Origin: Halobacillus salinarum
GTDB lineage: Bacteria > Bacillota > Bacilli > Bacillales > Halobacillaceae
Direction of reading: 5' to 3'
Length of the DNA: 64,000 nt
Assembly: GCF_022919095.1 (NCBI RefSeq)
Contig: NZ_CP095073.1
Span: 310,001-374,000, forward strand
Part shown: positions 17,281 through 31,113 of the stretch, in pieces
Layout: the number at the start of each line of letters is the position of its first letter
How positions within the stretch are numbered: the stretch's first letter is position 1
Program-made: the position numbers and the translations under genes
Notes under the pieces: model-generated
What the model was told of the DNA's origin: nothing
Databases searched by the model: none
What the model saw: only the letters and a program-made list of their open reading frames with translations

Positions 17281-18164
17281 TTATTGGCTGCGCTCCTGCA
17301 TGCGCTGCTCTTGAGTAAGGGTGGACATTTCCATCCCTTTCATAGCTGTTCCTAGTCCTTTGGATAATTCGCCAATGAGTTTGTAATCATCGTAATGGGT
17401 CGTTGCCTCTACGATTGCACGTGCGAATTTCTCAGGATTATTGGATTTGAAAATACCGGATCCAACAAACACTCCGTCTGCGCCGAGCTGCATCATCAAT
17501 GAAGCATCCGCTGGAGTGGCGATTCCGCCGGCAGCGAAGTTCACGACTGGCAGGCGTCCTTCTTCACGGATTTCCATAAGAAGATCGAATGGTGCTCCGA
17601 GGTCTTTGGCAAATACCATCACTTCATCTTCCGTCATGCCGCGAAGCTGACGAATCTGCGCTTGTACTTTACGCATATGACTTACGGCTTCCACGATGTT
17701 GCCTGTACCAGGCTCGCCTTTCGTCCGAAGCATAGAAGCTCCTTCACGAATACGGCGGGCCGCTTCGCCAAGGTCGCGGCAGCCACATACAAACGGTACC
17801 GTGTATTCATCTTTCTTAATATGATAAATGTCATCGGCAGGGGTCAGTACTTCACTTTCATCAATATAGTCTACCCCATAGCTTCCAATACACGCGCTTC
17901 AGTGATATGGCCAATACGAGCTTTAGCCATGACTGGAATTGAAACAGCATTCATCACGTCTTCAACAATGGTTGGATCAGCCATGCGGGCAACTCCGCCG
18001 GCAGCACGAATATCAGCTGGGACACGTTCAAGAGCCATTACGGCTACCGCGCCAGCTTCTTCTGCAATTTTAGCTTGTTCCGCATTGACGACGTCCATAA
18101 TGACGCCACCTTTTTGCATTTCCGCCATTCCTCTTTTTACACGTTCAGTACCTGTTTGTGACAT
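17281..18164 (-). CDS. pdxS: Pyridoxal 5'-phosphate synthase subunit PdxS, frameshifted
   Basis: TIM-barrel synthase that condenses ribose 5-phosphate, glyceraldehyde 3-phosphate and PdxT-derived ammonia to PLP. The N-terminal part runs [20 protein letters not shown]...[17 protein letters not shown], with the catalytic Lys in VMAKARIGH. The rest ([15 protein letters not shown]...[15 protein letters not shown]) is one frame over. The break is at the C run 17874-17877; one added base gives exactly 294 residues, the family length, so a sequence error is likely. SD GGAGG precedes ATG 18164. pdxT follows 19 bases downstream. Confidence 0.93.
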
Positions 18165-18282
18165 GGTCAAATTCCTCCCTAGTTCAGCTATATATTTAAA
18201 AACGCTAGTTTTGACTAAAAACTTCCTACCCTCTATTGTAACGCATGATTGGGCCAATTCCTACTAAATAAATTGGCTATCA

Positions 18283-19620
18283 CTAGAACCAGCCTTTTAC
18301 CGTATCTACAGCTCCTGTGAAGACATCACTGAAGAAATCACCAATGCCGCCTAAGGCAAGCATAAACCAGTTGGCTTTTTCTACAGAGGAAGTTGTCACT
18401 AAATCTACCGTCGTTTTCTGCGGTTTGCCTGATAATAGATTGGTGTACTTCTCATCGCCTTTATAGACCAGCTCAGCTGTTCCTACTTTATCCCCTTTTT
18501 TCACAGGGGCAGTAATTTTACCGTCTTTGGTCAGTTTATCTTTGTCAAAATGGTATTTCACAGAGTATTGCTTTTCCTCTCCGTTTTTCACCATCGTTTT
18601 TAAAGCACTTTTCGTTTCGACTTCAACCTGGTCTTCTTTCCCTTTGGTCACCTTAAGCTCAGACTGATCCTTGACTTGGTAGCCAGCCGGATAGAGTTCC
18701 TTAGTGCTGAACTGCTGGAAGCCATAGTTAAAGAGCTTCGCCGTTTCCTGGAAACGAGCTTCTTTGCTGTCGGTTTTCATGACAACGGAAATGAGGCGCT
18801 GTCCGTCCCTTTCAGCCGTTCCGGTAAAGCAATAACCGGCAAGGTCGGTAAAGCCTGTTTTTAAACCATCCACGCCATCATAGCCGAATTGTTTTAAATA
18901 GCCCGGCATGTTGGGAAGCATCCAGTTCCAGTTCTGAATCGTCTGTCCATCAAACTTAGTAGTGGTAACACTTGTCACCTCGAGAGATTCTGGATAATCG
19001 TTGATCAGGTGGTAGGCAAGCATGGCAGTAGAACGAGCGGAGAGCAAATTGGTTGCGTCTGCTTCTGTTCCTTTTGGACGATTTTCTCCCAGGTCCTTGT
19101 TGGAAAGGCCTGTAGAATTGACAAATTGGTAATCAGGAAGGCCCATTTCCTTGGCCTTTTTATTCATCATATCTACAAAATCTTTTTCTGAACCAGCTAC
19201 TAACTCAGCAAGTGCGATCGTCGTCGCATTGTCAGAGTTAATCGCCATCGCTTCATATAGTTCACGAACCGTATAATCATGATTTTGTTTTAAACCTACC
19301 CCGGAAAAAGAGGGGTTTGCAGAAATACTATAAGGGTAATCACTAATTTGAGTCGTTGTATCCCAGCTGATGGTTCCTTTCTCGATCGCCTCGAGGACAA
19401 GGTACTCGGTCATCATCTTGGTCATGCTTGCTGGGGGCAAGGTTAGATCCGGTTCTTTCGAAAACAATACTTTGCCGGTATTTGCATCTACTAGAATTGC
19501 AGACTTCGCTCCTAAGTCAAAAGAAGCGGCATATGTAGAGCCCGGACTAGAAAAAACGACCATTACACTAAAAACAAAAGCCGCCATTACAGCTATTGCA
19601 GCTTGAAAACGCTGTTTCAA
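18283..19620 (-). CDS. dacA: D-alanyl-D-alanine carboxypeptidase (PBP5)
   Basis: 445-residue low-molecular-weight penicillin-binding protein that removes the terminal D-Ala from peptidoglycan stems. It has a signal peptide (to about AYA-ASF, residue 32), SxxK motif SMTK, SxN motif SDN, KTG motif in LKTGFTDLAG, a PBP5 C-terminal beta domain, and a C-terminal amphipathic helix (GGIGDFFSDVFTGAVDTVKGWF region) for membrane attachment. Translation starts at TTG 19620 behind GGAGGTTGAG. It is between guaB and pdxS as in B. subtilis. Confidence 0.95.
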   Translation of the reverse strand: MKQRFQAAIAVMAAFVFSVMVVFSSPGSTYAASFDLGAKSAILVDANTGKVLFSKEPDLTLPPASMTKMMTEYLVLEAIEKGTISWDTTTQISDYPYSISANPSFSGVGLKQNHDYTVRELYEAMAINSDNATTIALAELVAGSEKDFVDMMNKKAKEMGLPDYQFVNSTGLSNKDLGENRPKGTEADATNLLSARSTAMLAYHLINDYPESLEVTSVTTTKFDGQTIQNWNWMLPNMPGYLKQFGYDGVDGLKTGFTDLAGYCFTGTAERDGQRLISVVMKTDSKEARFQETAKLFNYGFQQFSTKELYPAGYQVKDQSELKVTKGKEDQVEVETKSALKTMVKNGEEKQYSVKYHFDKDKLTKDGKITAPVKKGDKVGTAELVYKGDEKYTNLLSGKPQKTTVDLVTTSSVEKANWFMLALGGIGDFFSDVFTGAVDTVKGWF

Positions 19621-19680
19621 ATTTTCTCAACCTCCACGGATAATATTATACACTCTTGCTATTCTACCACAGCCATAGGC

Positions 19681-19712
19681 AAAAAAATAGACAGGGAAAA
19701 GTCCCTGTCTAT
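19681..19712 (-). terminator. Terminator of guaB
   Basis: ATAGACAGGGAC-TTTT-CCCTGTCTAT followed by a T run on the minus strand, between guaB and dacA. Confidence 0.92.
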
Positions 19713-19726
19713 AAGGATAAACCGGG

Positions 19727-21214
<1,488 letters not shown>

Positions 21215-21363
21215 TTAAAATACTTTAGGTAAAAGTGGGTAGAATAAATGGGAACGAATCCATAACACATTCTTATTGTTAATTACAATACGACAATGAT
21301 TGTGCTTTTTCAAGCATAAAAAAATGGCAGAAATCCCCTAATGATAAGGAAAGGAGCTGAATT

Positions 21364-22092
21364 TTGGTGAGAGATAACCAAACCATTCTTGCTTATTTAC
21401 AAGTGACTGCCCACACGCGTCCTTTCCTTGCTTCTTGTTATGAACGAATTGAAAATCGCAGAGCCTCCCAGCACGCCTACAACAACGCGGAACGGTTTAT
21501 TTATGGATTGAATCTTGGCGATGAGTATTTACAGTCCAGCCTCCATACGCCTTTAAGCGTCCAGCCGCTGCTTTTATATTACAGCTTAACTCATTATTTA
21601 AAAAGTTTGCTTCTCACGGTCGATCCCGGTTATCCAGCCACAGCGAAAGTGCTGGCGCACGGCCTTTCCACGAGAAAAAGAAAGCGGCAGCACTATCGAT
21701 TTTTGGAAGATGATATCCGGATTCAGCCGAACGGGCTGTTTCCTTATGCTGCCCGTCACCTCTTTGCTTTTGAGACAACCGAGGAGAAGGTATCGATGGA
21801 TGAACTGCTGCGTCCGCTTCCCTTTATGAGCTGGATTTATGAATATAAAAATCTGCAGACTGACTCCACCGGCGAACCATGGCCGGAGCTGCTTGCCCAT
21901 TTTGCAATTCTTTACAATTTAAGCATGCTTGTCCGCTATGAAGGAGAATGGTGGGGAGAGATGGAACAGCTGAGAGACCGGGATGACTATGTATTCATTA
22001 CGCAATTTCTTAAAGAATCTTCTAATCGGATTCCTCTGCTGATTGCCGAATGGTTAAAAGGCCAGTTTCACCAATCAGGCTTGGAAAACTGA
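21364..22092 (+). CDS. yaaC: YaaC-like protein
   Basis: 242 residues, soluble, with no signal peptide; Tyr/Leu-rich helical text such as PLLLYYSLTHYLKSLLLTVDPGYPATAKVLAHGLSTRK, typical of YaaC proteins found beside guaB in Bacillales. Function is unknown. B. subtilis YaaC is longer (about 315 residues), so this is a shorter version. The start is TTG 21364 (or GTG 21367), with AAAGGAG about 7-10 bases upstream. Confidence 0.75.
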   Translation: MVRDNQTILAYLQVTAHTRPFLASCYERIENRRASQHAYNNAERFIYGLNLGDEYLQSSLHTPLSVQPLLLYYSLTHYLKSLLLTVDPGYPATAKVLAHGLSTRKRKRQHYRFLEDDIRIQPNGLFPYAARHLFAFETTEEKVSMDELLRPLPFMSWIYEYKNLQTDSTGEPWPELLAHFAILYNLSMLVRYEGEWWGEMEQLRDRDDYVFITQFLKESSNRIPLLIAEWLKGQFHQSGLEN

Positions 22093-22100
22093 CCTTTTCA

Positions 22101-23198
22101 TCAATCTACGATTTCTTCAATATGCAAATCTATCCGTTCTTTTAACAGGATAATTTCTTCATCGTCCGCCGTCCGAACCATCGGCCGGGTCGGATGAGCC
22201 GATTCGACAAACAGCACTTCCGCCCGCTGGCCGTTGGAAAGCACCACTTGACTGCCTGTTGAAAGATTCGCCATTTCTTTTACTAACAGCTGAATCATCG
22301 TGTGGTCATACCGGCCGAATTGCTCCTGCAGCAATTCCTCAAGAACTTTAAAAGGAGACTGCTTCTGGCGGTAGATCCGCTCGGAAGTCATCGCGTGGTA
22401 GATATCGCTGAGAGCGATCAACTGGCCAAAGGAATGCAGTTTCTCTTTTTGCAGACCCAATGGATAGCCGCTGCCATCGAGTCGTTCATGGTGCTGAAGA
22501 ATCGCTAATTTTACATTCGTACTTAAAGAAGGAATGGACTCTACAAGCCGGTATGAGTAGGCTGCATGTTTCTTTATTTCTTCAAATTCTGCCTCTGTTA
22601 AGGAATCTTCTTTTAGCAGCAGAGACTTATCAATTTTTGCCATGCCGCAGTCGCTCAATAATCCGGCTAAGCCGATTTGAATCCATTCTCCGTAGTTATA
22701 TCCCATTTTGGAAGCCAGGTACGCGGATATCGCGCCCATGGCAACGCTGTGATGGTAGGGATATTCCTTCGCTGAAGATGAATGATGCAGGGAAAAAATT
22801 TCCCGGTCAAGATCCACCGCCTGCTCCAGTAAAGGCACCATAACGGTACGGACTGCGTTAATATCGATCGGTGCGCCTGACTGCCAGTTCCGGAACCATT
22901 TCTTATACTGTTCGACAGCTTCCAAATACTGGTCCTGGAAGGACGCTGAGTCTACCGTTTCCTCTGGTTCTACGACCTTCTCTTCAGGGATTTCTGGATT
23001 CTTCTCTGGAGTAAAGGCCGACCCGTTCGTCAGCTTGTTCGCTACTTCTACGGAAGAAACGTTGAATTTATGTAATACGTGAATATGAGTGGAATGAATC
23101 ACTGTATTCTTTGGAATGATCGGCCGTTTTGTCTTGCCCATCACTTCTTTCGTAAGAATACAGCCAGGGACTAATTGAGAAGGATGGATCCGCATCAT
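22101..23198 (-). CDS. HD-GYP-like protein with altered HD motif
   Basis: 365 residues from the first of two ATG codons behind GGAGGCAGGGA. A mixed N-terminal region precedes an HD-GYP domain: HHSVAMG, then LLSDCGMAKIDKSLL, HAAYSYRLVESI, and the GYP signature HHERLDGSGYPLGL...ALSDIYHAMTSER. HD-GYP proteins are cyclic-di-GMP phosphodiesterases, but here the canonical HDxGK reads SDCGM. The metal-binding His and the Lys are missing, so activity may be lost or changed to sensing. A short PilZ-like tail (NGQRAEVLFVESAHPTRPMVRT) follows. It sits downstream of the gyrA terminator, in the gyrA-guaB interval where B. subtilis has an rRNA operon. Confidence 0.82.
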   Translation of the reverse strand: MMRIHPSQLVPGCILTKEVMGKTKRPIIPKNTVIHSTHIHVLHKFNVSSVEVANKLTNGSAFTPEKNPEIPEEKVVEPEETVDSASFQDQYLEAVEQYKKWFRNWQSGAPIDINAVRTVMVPLLEQAVDLDREIFSLHHSSSAKEYPYHHSVAMGAISAYLASKMGYNYGEWIQIGLAGLLSDCGMAKIDKSLLLKEDSLTEAEFEEIKKHAAYSYRLVESIPSLSTNVKLAILQHHERLDGSGYPLGLQKEKLHSFGQLIALSDIYHAMTSERIYRQKQSPFKVLEELLQEQFGRYDHTMIQLLVKEMANLSTGSQVVLSNGQRAEVLFVESAHPTRPMVRTADDEEIILLKERIDLHIEEIVD

Positions 23199-23247
23199 TC
23201 CCTGCCTCCTTACTTTATTATCTCTTGTGAAAAGCCTTGGCAGCATA

Positions 23248-23288
23248 AAAAAAGCCGCCTGTCTGTTCTTATATCGACAGGCGGTTTG
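23248..23288 (-). terminator. Terminator of gyrA
   Basis: On the minus strand AAACCGCCTGTC pairs with GACAGGCGGC..., followed by seven T. Confidence 0.88.
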
Positions 23289-23306
23289 AGAACATTTAGT
23301 GTTCTA

Positions 23307-25844
23307 TCATTCTTCTTCTGAACCCTCATGATCTTCCTCTAAGGTTTCGCTTTCTGCCTCAGAGATTTCCGTTGGTCCTTCTTCTATTTCTTCTTCTATT
23401 TCGTCTACTTTCTCTGCTTCAATTCTCGCTACAGTCGCCACTTCTTCTCCTTCACCAAGACGGATGAGGCGGACGCCCTGCGTATTTCTGCCGGTTTCAG
23501 AAATACTGTCCACAGCCATGCGGATTAATACACCGCTCGCTGTAATAATCATAAGGTCTTCATCCCCGGTGACGGCTTTGGTTGCCACGACTTGTCCATT
23601 TCGCTCCGTTAAGTTACAGGTAATGATTCCTTTCCCGCCGCGGTTGGTAATTCGATATTCGCTGGCAGGAGTCCGTTTTCCAAATCCTTTTCCTGTAACG
23701 GTCAGCACTTGCAGACTGTCATCGATCAGTTCCATAGAGACGACCTTATCATCCCCGCGTAAGGAAATGCCTTTTACGCCGGCTGCTGTACGGCCCATTG
23801 CTCGAATCTGATCTTCATTAAAGCGGATCAAATAACCGTTCTGCGTACCGATCATGACGTCTTTCGCTCCGTCAGTTAAGCGGACAGAGATCAATTCATC
23901 ATCCTCGCGCAGGCCTAAGGCAATCAGGCCGCCGCGGCGGATATTGGCAAATTGAGAAAGAGTCGTCCGTTTCGTAATCCCGTTTCTAGTTGTAAAGATC
24001 AAGTACCAGTCATCGACGAATTCTTCGACCGTAATGACGGCATTAATCCATTCGTCCTGTTCAATATTCAGCATATTAATGATCGGAATTCCTTTGGCCG
24101 TCCGGCTGAATTCAGGGACTTCATACCCTTTCGCCTTATATACTTTTCCTTTATTGGAGAAGAAAAGCAGCGTGTTATGCGTCGATGTAGAAAGCAGGTG
24201 CTCCACAAAATCTTCCTCGTGGGTGCCCATGCCCTGGACTCCCCGGCCGCCGCGGCGCTGCGAACGGTACGTGCTCGCCGGCAGACGCTTCACGTAGCCC
24301 TGGTGGGTAAGGGTCACGATCACGGTCTCTTCCGGGATTAAATCTTCATCTTCAATGAAGTCGGTTCCGCCAAGAACGATTTCTGTACGACGCTCATCGT
24401 TGTAGCGTTCTTTAATATCAAGCAGCTCTTCGCGGATGATTTCAAGCACTTTCTCCTCATCAGCAAGGATCGCTTTCAATTCATCAATCAGCTTGACTAA
24501 ATCCTGGTACTCGCTTTCGATCTTTTCTCTTTCCAGACCGGTTAAGCGCTGAAGCCTCATATCAAGAATCGCCTGAGCTTGTTTTTCTGAAAGTCCGAAC
24601 CGCTCCATCAGACCGTTTCTTGCAATATCGGTCGTTTGGGATTCGCGGATCAGCGTGATCACTTCGTCCAAATGATCGAGTGCAATCCGCAAGCCTTCCA
24701 AAATGTGAGCCCGTGCTTCTGCTTTGCGAAGCTCGTAGGCAGTTCTGCGGCGAATGATTTCTTTTTGGTGTTCAAGATAAAATTCAAGGCACTGTTTAAG
24801 ATTAAGGACTTTAGGGTGCCCATTAACAAGCGCCAGCATATTGATGCCGAACGTCGTCTGCAGGGCCGTCATTTTGTAGAGATTGTTTAACAATACATTC
24901 GGGTTCGCATCTCTTCTTAATTCGATCACGACCCGCATGCCGTTACGGTCGGATTCATCTCGTAAATCCGTAATCCCATCAATCCGCTTGTCTCTGGCAA
25001 GCTCGGCGATTTTTTCTACAAGCCGGGCTTTGTTAACCTGGTAAGGAAGCTCGGTTACGATAATCCGGGACTTACTATTCTCCGATTCTTCAATTTCCAC
25101 ATTCGCGCGGACCGTAATCGATCCTTTCCCCGTTTCATAAGCTTTGCGAATGCCGCTCAGGCCGAGAATTTTTCCGGCTGTTGGAAAGTCAGGACCGAAA
25201 ATATAAGATTCCATAAGCTCCTGAATCGTAATATCAGGATCTTTACTGAGCGCAAGCACCCCATCGATCACTTCCCCAAGCTGGTGGGGCGGAATATTGG
25301 TCGCCATACCAACAGCGATCCCGGAGCCTCCATTAACGAGAAGGTTCGGAAACTTCGCTGGCAGCACTTTCGGCTCTCTTTCCGTACCATCGTAGTTATC
25401 ATCATAATCAATGGTGTCTTTATTGATGTCTTTCAATATTTCCATGGAAATCTTAGACATTCTCGCCTCTGTATAACGCATGGCTGCTGCAGCATCCCCG
25501 TCGACAGAACCGAAGTTGCCATGGCCGTCTACCAGCATGTACCGGTAGTTGAAGTCCTGAGCCATCCGCACCATTGTATCGTATACGGCAGAGTCCCCGT
25601 GCGGGTGGTACTTACCAATTACTTCTCCAACGATACGGGCCGATTTTTTGTATGCTTTATCGGCATGCATGCCCAGGTCATGCATCGCATAGAGAATTCT
25701 GCGGTGCACGGGCTTCAATCCGTCTCGAACGTCTGGAAGAGCTCGAGCCACAATGACGCTCATGGCATAGTCAAGAAAAGATGTCCGCATTTCCTGGCTG
25801 ATATTCACTTCCTGGACACGTGGGCGTTCGGGTTGATCCACCAT
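23307..25844 (-). CDS. gyrA: DNA gyrase subunit A
   Basis: 845-residue catalytic subunit. The N-terminal breakage-reunion domain begins [30 protein letters not shown]; the active-site Tyr is in [11 protein letters not shown]. The quinolone-determining segment reads [17 protein letters not shown], i.e. wild-type Ser and Asp. A C-terminal beta-pinwheel with GyrA-box [11 protein letters not shown] wraps DNA. The tail is strongly acidic (about the last 35 residues). It acts with GyrB, encoded 98 bases upstream, to introduce negative supercoils. AGGAGG precedes the ATG. Confidence 0.98.
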   Translation of the reverse strand: MVDQPERPRVQEVNISQEMRTSFLDYAMSVIVARALPDVRDGLKPVHRRILYAMHDLGMHADKAYKKSARIVGEVIGKYHPHGDSAVYDTMVRMAQDFNYRYMLVDGHGNFGSVDGDAAAAMRYTEARMSKISMEILKDINKDTIDYDDNYDGTEREPKVLPAKFPNLLVNGGSGIAVGMATNIPPHQLGEVIDGVLALSKDPDITIQELMESYIFGPDFPTAGKILGLSGIRKAYETGKGSITVRANVEIEESENSKSRIIVTELPYQVNKARLVEKIAELARDKRIDGITDLRDESDRNGMRVVIELRRDANPNVLLNNLYKMTALQTTFGINMLALVNGHPKVLNLKQCLEFYLEHQKEIIRRRTAYELRKAEARAHILEGLRIALDHLDEVITLIRESQTTDIARNGLMERFGLSEKQAQAILDMRLQRLTGLEREKIESEYQDLVKLIDELKAILADEEKVLEIIREELLDIKERYNDERRTEIVLGGTDFIEDEDLIPEETVIVTLTHQGYVKRLPASTYRSQRRGGRGVQGMGTHEEDFVEHLLSTSTHNTLLFFSNKGKVYKAKGYEVPEFSRTAKGIPIINMLNIEQDEWINAVITVEEFVDDWYLIFTTRNGITKRTTLSQFANIRRGGLIALGLREDDELISVRLTDGAKDVMIGTQNGYLIRFNEDQIRAMGRTAAGVKGISLRGDDKVVSMELIDDSLQVLTVTGKGFGKRTPASEYRITNRGGKGIITCNLTERNGQVVATKAVTGDEDLMIITASGVLIRMAVDSISETGRNTQGVRLIRLGEGEEVATVARIEAEKVDEIEEEIEEGPTEISEAESETLEEDHEGSEEE

Positions 25845-25942
25845 TCCTTTTACCTCCTAGTTACTTAAATGGAAAAGGAAAGACTCTATCACAGCGCTTT
25901 CCATCCCATTGTTGCCTGTTCTTTTATAGTTACTGCATCGAT

Positions 25943-27877
<1,935 letters not shown>

Positions 27878-27907
27878 CTACATTTCTCAAGTGGTTTTTA
27901 AGACGAT

Positions 27908-28189
27908 CTATTCCGTTTCCTCCGAAAAATCCTCCAGCTTGTTTAACGTTGACATCATATTGGCACGTTTTTTCAAGGTGTACACGGATAAAGGACTGAA
28001 ATAGATAAAATCATTAGTAATCACAATGGCTTTTGCACTGTTTTCTTCCGCTTCAACCACTTGCTTATTCTTGCGTTGATTGAAAATCATCTCTTCAATA
28101 ATCGAGGATGAAGAGACTAAACTATGGTCAATAATTGCTACGACATCACTAGACCGAATGACGTGATCATCACCAATGTGGATGAACAA
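27908..28189 (-). CDS. remB: Extracellular matrix regulator RemB (YaaB)
   Basis: 93 residues beginning MFIHIGDDHVIRSSDVVAIIDHSL, with DFIYFSPLSVYTLKKRAN near the C-terminus, the pattern of RemB/YaaB. In B. subtilis RemB is a small regulator that supports biofilm matrix gene expression together with RemA. It lies between recF and gyrB, its canonical place. Whether this organism uses it for matrix control is inferred from the family only. Confidence 0.9.
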   Translation of the reverse strand: MFIHIGDDHVIRSSDVVAIIDHSLVSSSSIIEEMIFNQRKNKQVVEAEENSAKAIVITNDFIYFSPLSVYTLKKRANMMSTLNKLEDFSEETE

Positions 28190-28198
28190 TCTCCCACC

Positions 28199-29317
28199 TC
28201 ATTTCTGAACTTCTATCGTTCCATCTTTGACATGAAATATTTCCGCTTTTTCAAGGGCTTCATGTTGAATGCCATCTATATTGGTAGTGGAAACAAAGGT
28301 CTGTACTTTTCCTTGAATCGTGTGAAGCAGATGCGACTGGCGATGATCATCCAGCTCACTTAATACATCGTCGAGGAGAAGAATCGGATATTCGCCCACT
28401 TCACTATGAATCAATTCTATTTCTGCAAGTTTCAAAGATAGAGCAGTCGTTCTCTGCTGGCCTTGAGATCCATACGTCTGCACGTCCTTGCCGTTGACGT
28501 AGAAAATTAAATCATCCCGATGGGGGCCGGCGAGCGACGTCCCTCGCTCTATTTCCTTCGTTTCCAGCTCATTAAATTTATTCGAGTAACTCTCTTTTAT
28601 TGTTTCCAAATTCATATCCTCTGATACTTTGACACTGGGATTATAGGCAATTTCCAAGGTTTCAAGGCTGCGGCTGATCCCTTCATGAATGGGGAGCGCC
28701 CACGTTCTTAGCAAATGCAGAAACTTAAACCTCCGCTCAACGATGGTCGCTGCATGCTCGATCAGCTGGTCCGTTAAAACACCGAGCATCGTCCTGTCTG
28801 CAGCCGGCTTTCTCTGCAGCTCTTTCAGCAAGTGGTTGCGCTGGCGCAGCACCTTTTGATATTGGCCTAAATGGAAGATATATGTAGGCTGGATTTGACC
28901 GATCTCCATGTCAATAAACCTACGACGCACCTGAGGACTCCCTTTGACAAGGTTCAAATCCTCAGGTGCAAACATAACGACGTTCAAAGCTCCTACATAG
29001 TCACTCAGGCGCTTTTGCTCCATATGGTTCAGCTTTGCCTTTTTTCCTTTATTGGAAATGATAATTTCTAAGGGAAATCGGCGGTTTCGTTTATAGACAC
29101 TCCCTTTTATTTTACCATACTCTGCATCCCATTGTATTAATTCTTTATCGCGGGGAGTCCGGTGAGATTTTGTAAAAGCCAGGACATAAATAGCCTCCAT
29201 CAGGTTCGTCTTTCCCTGGGCGTTTTCACCAATGATGACATTGATGGTGTGATCGAACGTTAAGGACAGCTGGTCGTAATTCCGGTAAGTGCGTAACGAT
29301 AGTTCATGAATATACAT
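28199..29317 (-). CDS. recF: DNA replication and repair protein RecF
   Basis: 372-residue SMC-like ATPase that helps load RecA at gaps. Walker A is [15 protein letters not shown] (about residues 30-44), ABC-type signature is [17 protein letters not shown], Walker B is [14 protein letters not shown]. The N-terminus [17 protein letters not shown] is typical. No strong ribosome site is seen before the ATG, so translation may depend on coupling to yaaA 23 bases upstream. Confidence 0.97.
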   Translation of the reverse strand: MYIHELSLRTYRNYDQLSLTFDHTINVIIGENAQGKTNLMEAIYVLAFTKSHRTPRDKELIQWDAEYGKIKGSVYKRNRRFPLEIIISNKGKKAKLNHMEQKRLSDYVGALNVVMFAPEDLNLVKGSPQVRRRFIDMEIGQIQPTYIFHLGQYQKVLRQRNHLLKELQRKPAADRTMLGVLTDQLIEHAATIVERRFKFLHLLRTWALPIHEGISRSLETLEIAYNPSVKVSEDMNLETIKESYSNKFNELETKEIERGTSLAGPHRDDLIFYVNGKDVQTYGSQGQQRTTALSLKLAEIELIHSEVGEYPILLLDDVLSELDDHRQSHLLHTIQGKVQTFVSTTNIDGIQHEALEKAEIFHVKDGTIEVQK

Positions 29318-29340
29318 ATTTTGTAAATTTACACATCCGG

Positions 29341-29562
29341 CTATTCTTCCCGGACGACCTCATAGCTCCCGAATTCTTCAATCTCTACGGTATCTCCCAG
29401 GTACAGCTTCCGTCCACGGCGGTTCTCAAGCTCGCCGTTCACATAGACTTCAAATTCTGATAGAAAAATTTTCACCATGCCTCCGGATTCTACTACGTTG
29501 GCCAATTTAAGAAATTGACCGAGCGGAATAAAATCTGTGGATATTTCTATACGTTCACTCAT
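29341..29562 (-). CDS. yaaA: S4-domain protein YaaA
   Basis: 73 residues, [28 protein letters not shown]...[26 protein letters not shown], an S4 RNA-binding domain almost complete in itself. It lies in the invariable dnaN-yaaA-recF order. S4 proteins of this kind act in ribosome assembly or RNA binding; the exact role is not settled by sequence. ATG 29562 fits the family length better than the ATG at 29580. Confidence 0.9.
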   Translation of the reverse strand: MSERIEISTDFIPLGQFLKLANVVESGGMVKIFLSEFEVYVNGELENRRGRKLYLGDTVEIEEFGSYEVVREE

Positions 29563-29955
29563 AAGTTCACCTAGTTTCATGAAATGGCCTTCTTCTTATT
29601 TTACTAAAGATAGAGTCGTAAGAAAAGTCTAGCGCAGAATAAGACAGAAAATAGGAGGAAAAAACGATTTTTTCTTAATAAACGAGGGATTTTTGCATTA
29701 AATGTGATGTTTATACCCTGCCCCGTGTAGCGGCTAACTCTTCGATTCAGACCTCTGAAGAAAAACGGGGGATCCAAGTTCACTGCACGAAGAAGCTGTT
29801 TGGTTAAGGGATCGGCTTCCATAAGGTACATCCTGTAGCAGCATCGAACGATCTGGCGCATGCAGAGTAGCGGAGGTCCTCGCCGGATCAGAATAAAAAC
29901 AGCTTGCAGAAAAACGAAGGCGTTTCTCTGCAAGCTGATCATTACCGCTTTTATT
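29563..29955. other. dnaN-yaaA spacer with repeat element
   Basis: About 390 bases between dnaN and yaaA. It contains the dnaN terminator hairpin (29901-29938), which is also copy 1 of dispersed repeat family A, and further repeat-like sequence (GGATCCCCCGTTTTTC on the minus strand at 29760-29775). An open frame runs across it but looks spurious. Confidence 0.6.
29755..29940 (-). repeat. Dispersed repeat family A, copy 1 (dnaN terminator)
   Basis: Minus-strand hairpin AGCTTGCAGAGAAACG ... CGTTTTTCTGCAAGCT, then TTTTTATT, so it works as a terminator after dnaN. About 130 bases on, it has GGATCCCCCGTTTTTC. It matches the copies at 49311, 56857 and 61974. Confidence 0.7.
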
Positions 29956-31089
29956 CTAGTAAGTTCTGACTGGAAGAATGAGCTGCAGAATCTGTTCATC
30001 ATCCACAGGTCGAATTAAAAATGGACGCATAGCTCCTGTGAATTCTACTTTAACTTGATCGTAATCCACAGCCTTCAGCGCATCCATCATGTATTTCGCA
30101 CTAAAGGAAATCTTTAAGTCTTCTCCATCAACAGCATTGGCGACTACCTCTTCGGTGACATTTCCAACTTCCGGAGAGTTGCCGTTGATTTCGATGTGGT
30201 TGTCTTCTTTAGTAATCAGTCGGACGACATTGTTGCGGTTTTCTTTCGCAAGCAGGGAAGCCCGGTCTACGGATTGCAGCAATTCCTTTGTATCAATCTT
30301 CACGACGGTTTTGCTTTGCTCCGGGATGAGCCTTGATGTTTCTGGATAATTACCGTCAAGCAGGCGTGATAAGAAATAAAGGTGCTTCGTACGAAACAGG
30401 ACCTGATTTTCTGTCACGCTGATTTCGATCGTATCCTCTGAATCAGTGAGAATCTTATTCAGCTCCGTCAGGCTCTTCCCGGGAATGACCACTGATGGCA
30501 GCTCGCTGCTTGTATCCATTGGGATTTTTCTAGAAGCAAGCCGGTGACTGTCCGTCGCTATGAAGTGAAGCTCCCCGTCTTCAATCCTCACATTGACTCC
30601 CGTTAAAATCGGTCGTGTTTCCGAAGTGGAGACTGCAAATACGGTTTGACGGATGAGATTTTTCAACAAATCAATCGGCAGTTCAAAACTATCCTCCGTA
30701 TGTAATTGTGGCAGCTGTGGATATTCTTCCGGATCCTGGCCGTTTAAATGGAACTCAGCACTTCCACTGCGAATCGTGACGTTTCTATGATTGTCACTTT
30801 CGATTTCTACGGTTTTCTGCGGGAGCTTGCGGACAATGTCCGGGAAATACTTCGCTTGAAGCACGACACTTCCGGGATCGATATGTTCTACATAAACAAT
30901 TCCATCTTCTTCTTTAGGAATAAATGATTCGATGGAAATATCGGAATCGCTTCCTGTAAGCTTAACACCTTCCTGTGTTGCTTCCAGCTTCATACCTGTC
31001 AAAATCGGAATCGTGGTTCTCGAAGAGATCGCCTTCATTACATGCTGAACACTTTCCATAAGCTGATCCCGTTGGATGATAAATTTCAT
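29956..31089 (-). CDS. dnaN: DNA polymerase III beta subunit (sliding clamp)
   Basis: 377 residues with three clamp domains, starting MKFIIQRDQLMESVQHVMKAIS and ending EQILQLILPVRTY, the conserved clamp C-terminus. Central text (AVSTSETRPILTGVN, ATDSHRLASRKI) is diagnostic. It tethers polymerase to DNA. The ATG at 31089 behind AGGAGGAGTGTATTC is the start; a longer frame from 31113 lacks a ribosome site. It lies downstream of dnaA across the oriC right-hand cluster. Confidence 0.97.
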   Translation of the reverse strand: MKFIIQRDQLMESVQHVMKAISSRTTIPILTGMKLEATQEGVKLTGSDSDISIESFIPKEEDGIVYVEHIDPGSVVLQAKYFPDIVRKLPQKTVEIESDNHRNVTIRSGSAEFHLNGQDPEEYPQLPQLHTEDSFELPIDLLKNLIRQTVFAVSTSETRPILTGVNVRIEDGELHFIATDSHRLASRKIPMDTSSELPSVVIPGKSLTELNKILTDSEDTIEISVTENQVLFRTKHLYFLSRLLDGNYPETSRLIPEQSKTVVKIDTKELLQSVDRASLLAKENRNNVVRLITKEDNHIEINGNSPEVGNVTEEVVANAVDGEDLKISFSAKYMMDALKAVDYDQVKVEFTGAMRPFLIRPVDDEQILQLILPVRTY

Positions 31090-31113
31090 GAATACACTCC
31101 TCCTACTGAGCAT

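Noticed and set aside
29604-30002. 132-codon minus-strand open frame between dnaN and yaaA
   Set aside because: It overlaps the dnaN 3' end, the dnaN terminator and repeat A DNA; no ribosome site and no family.
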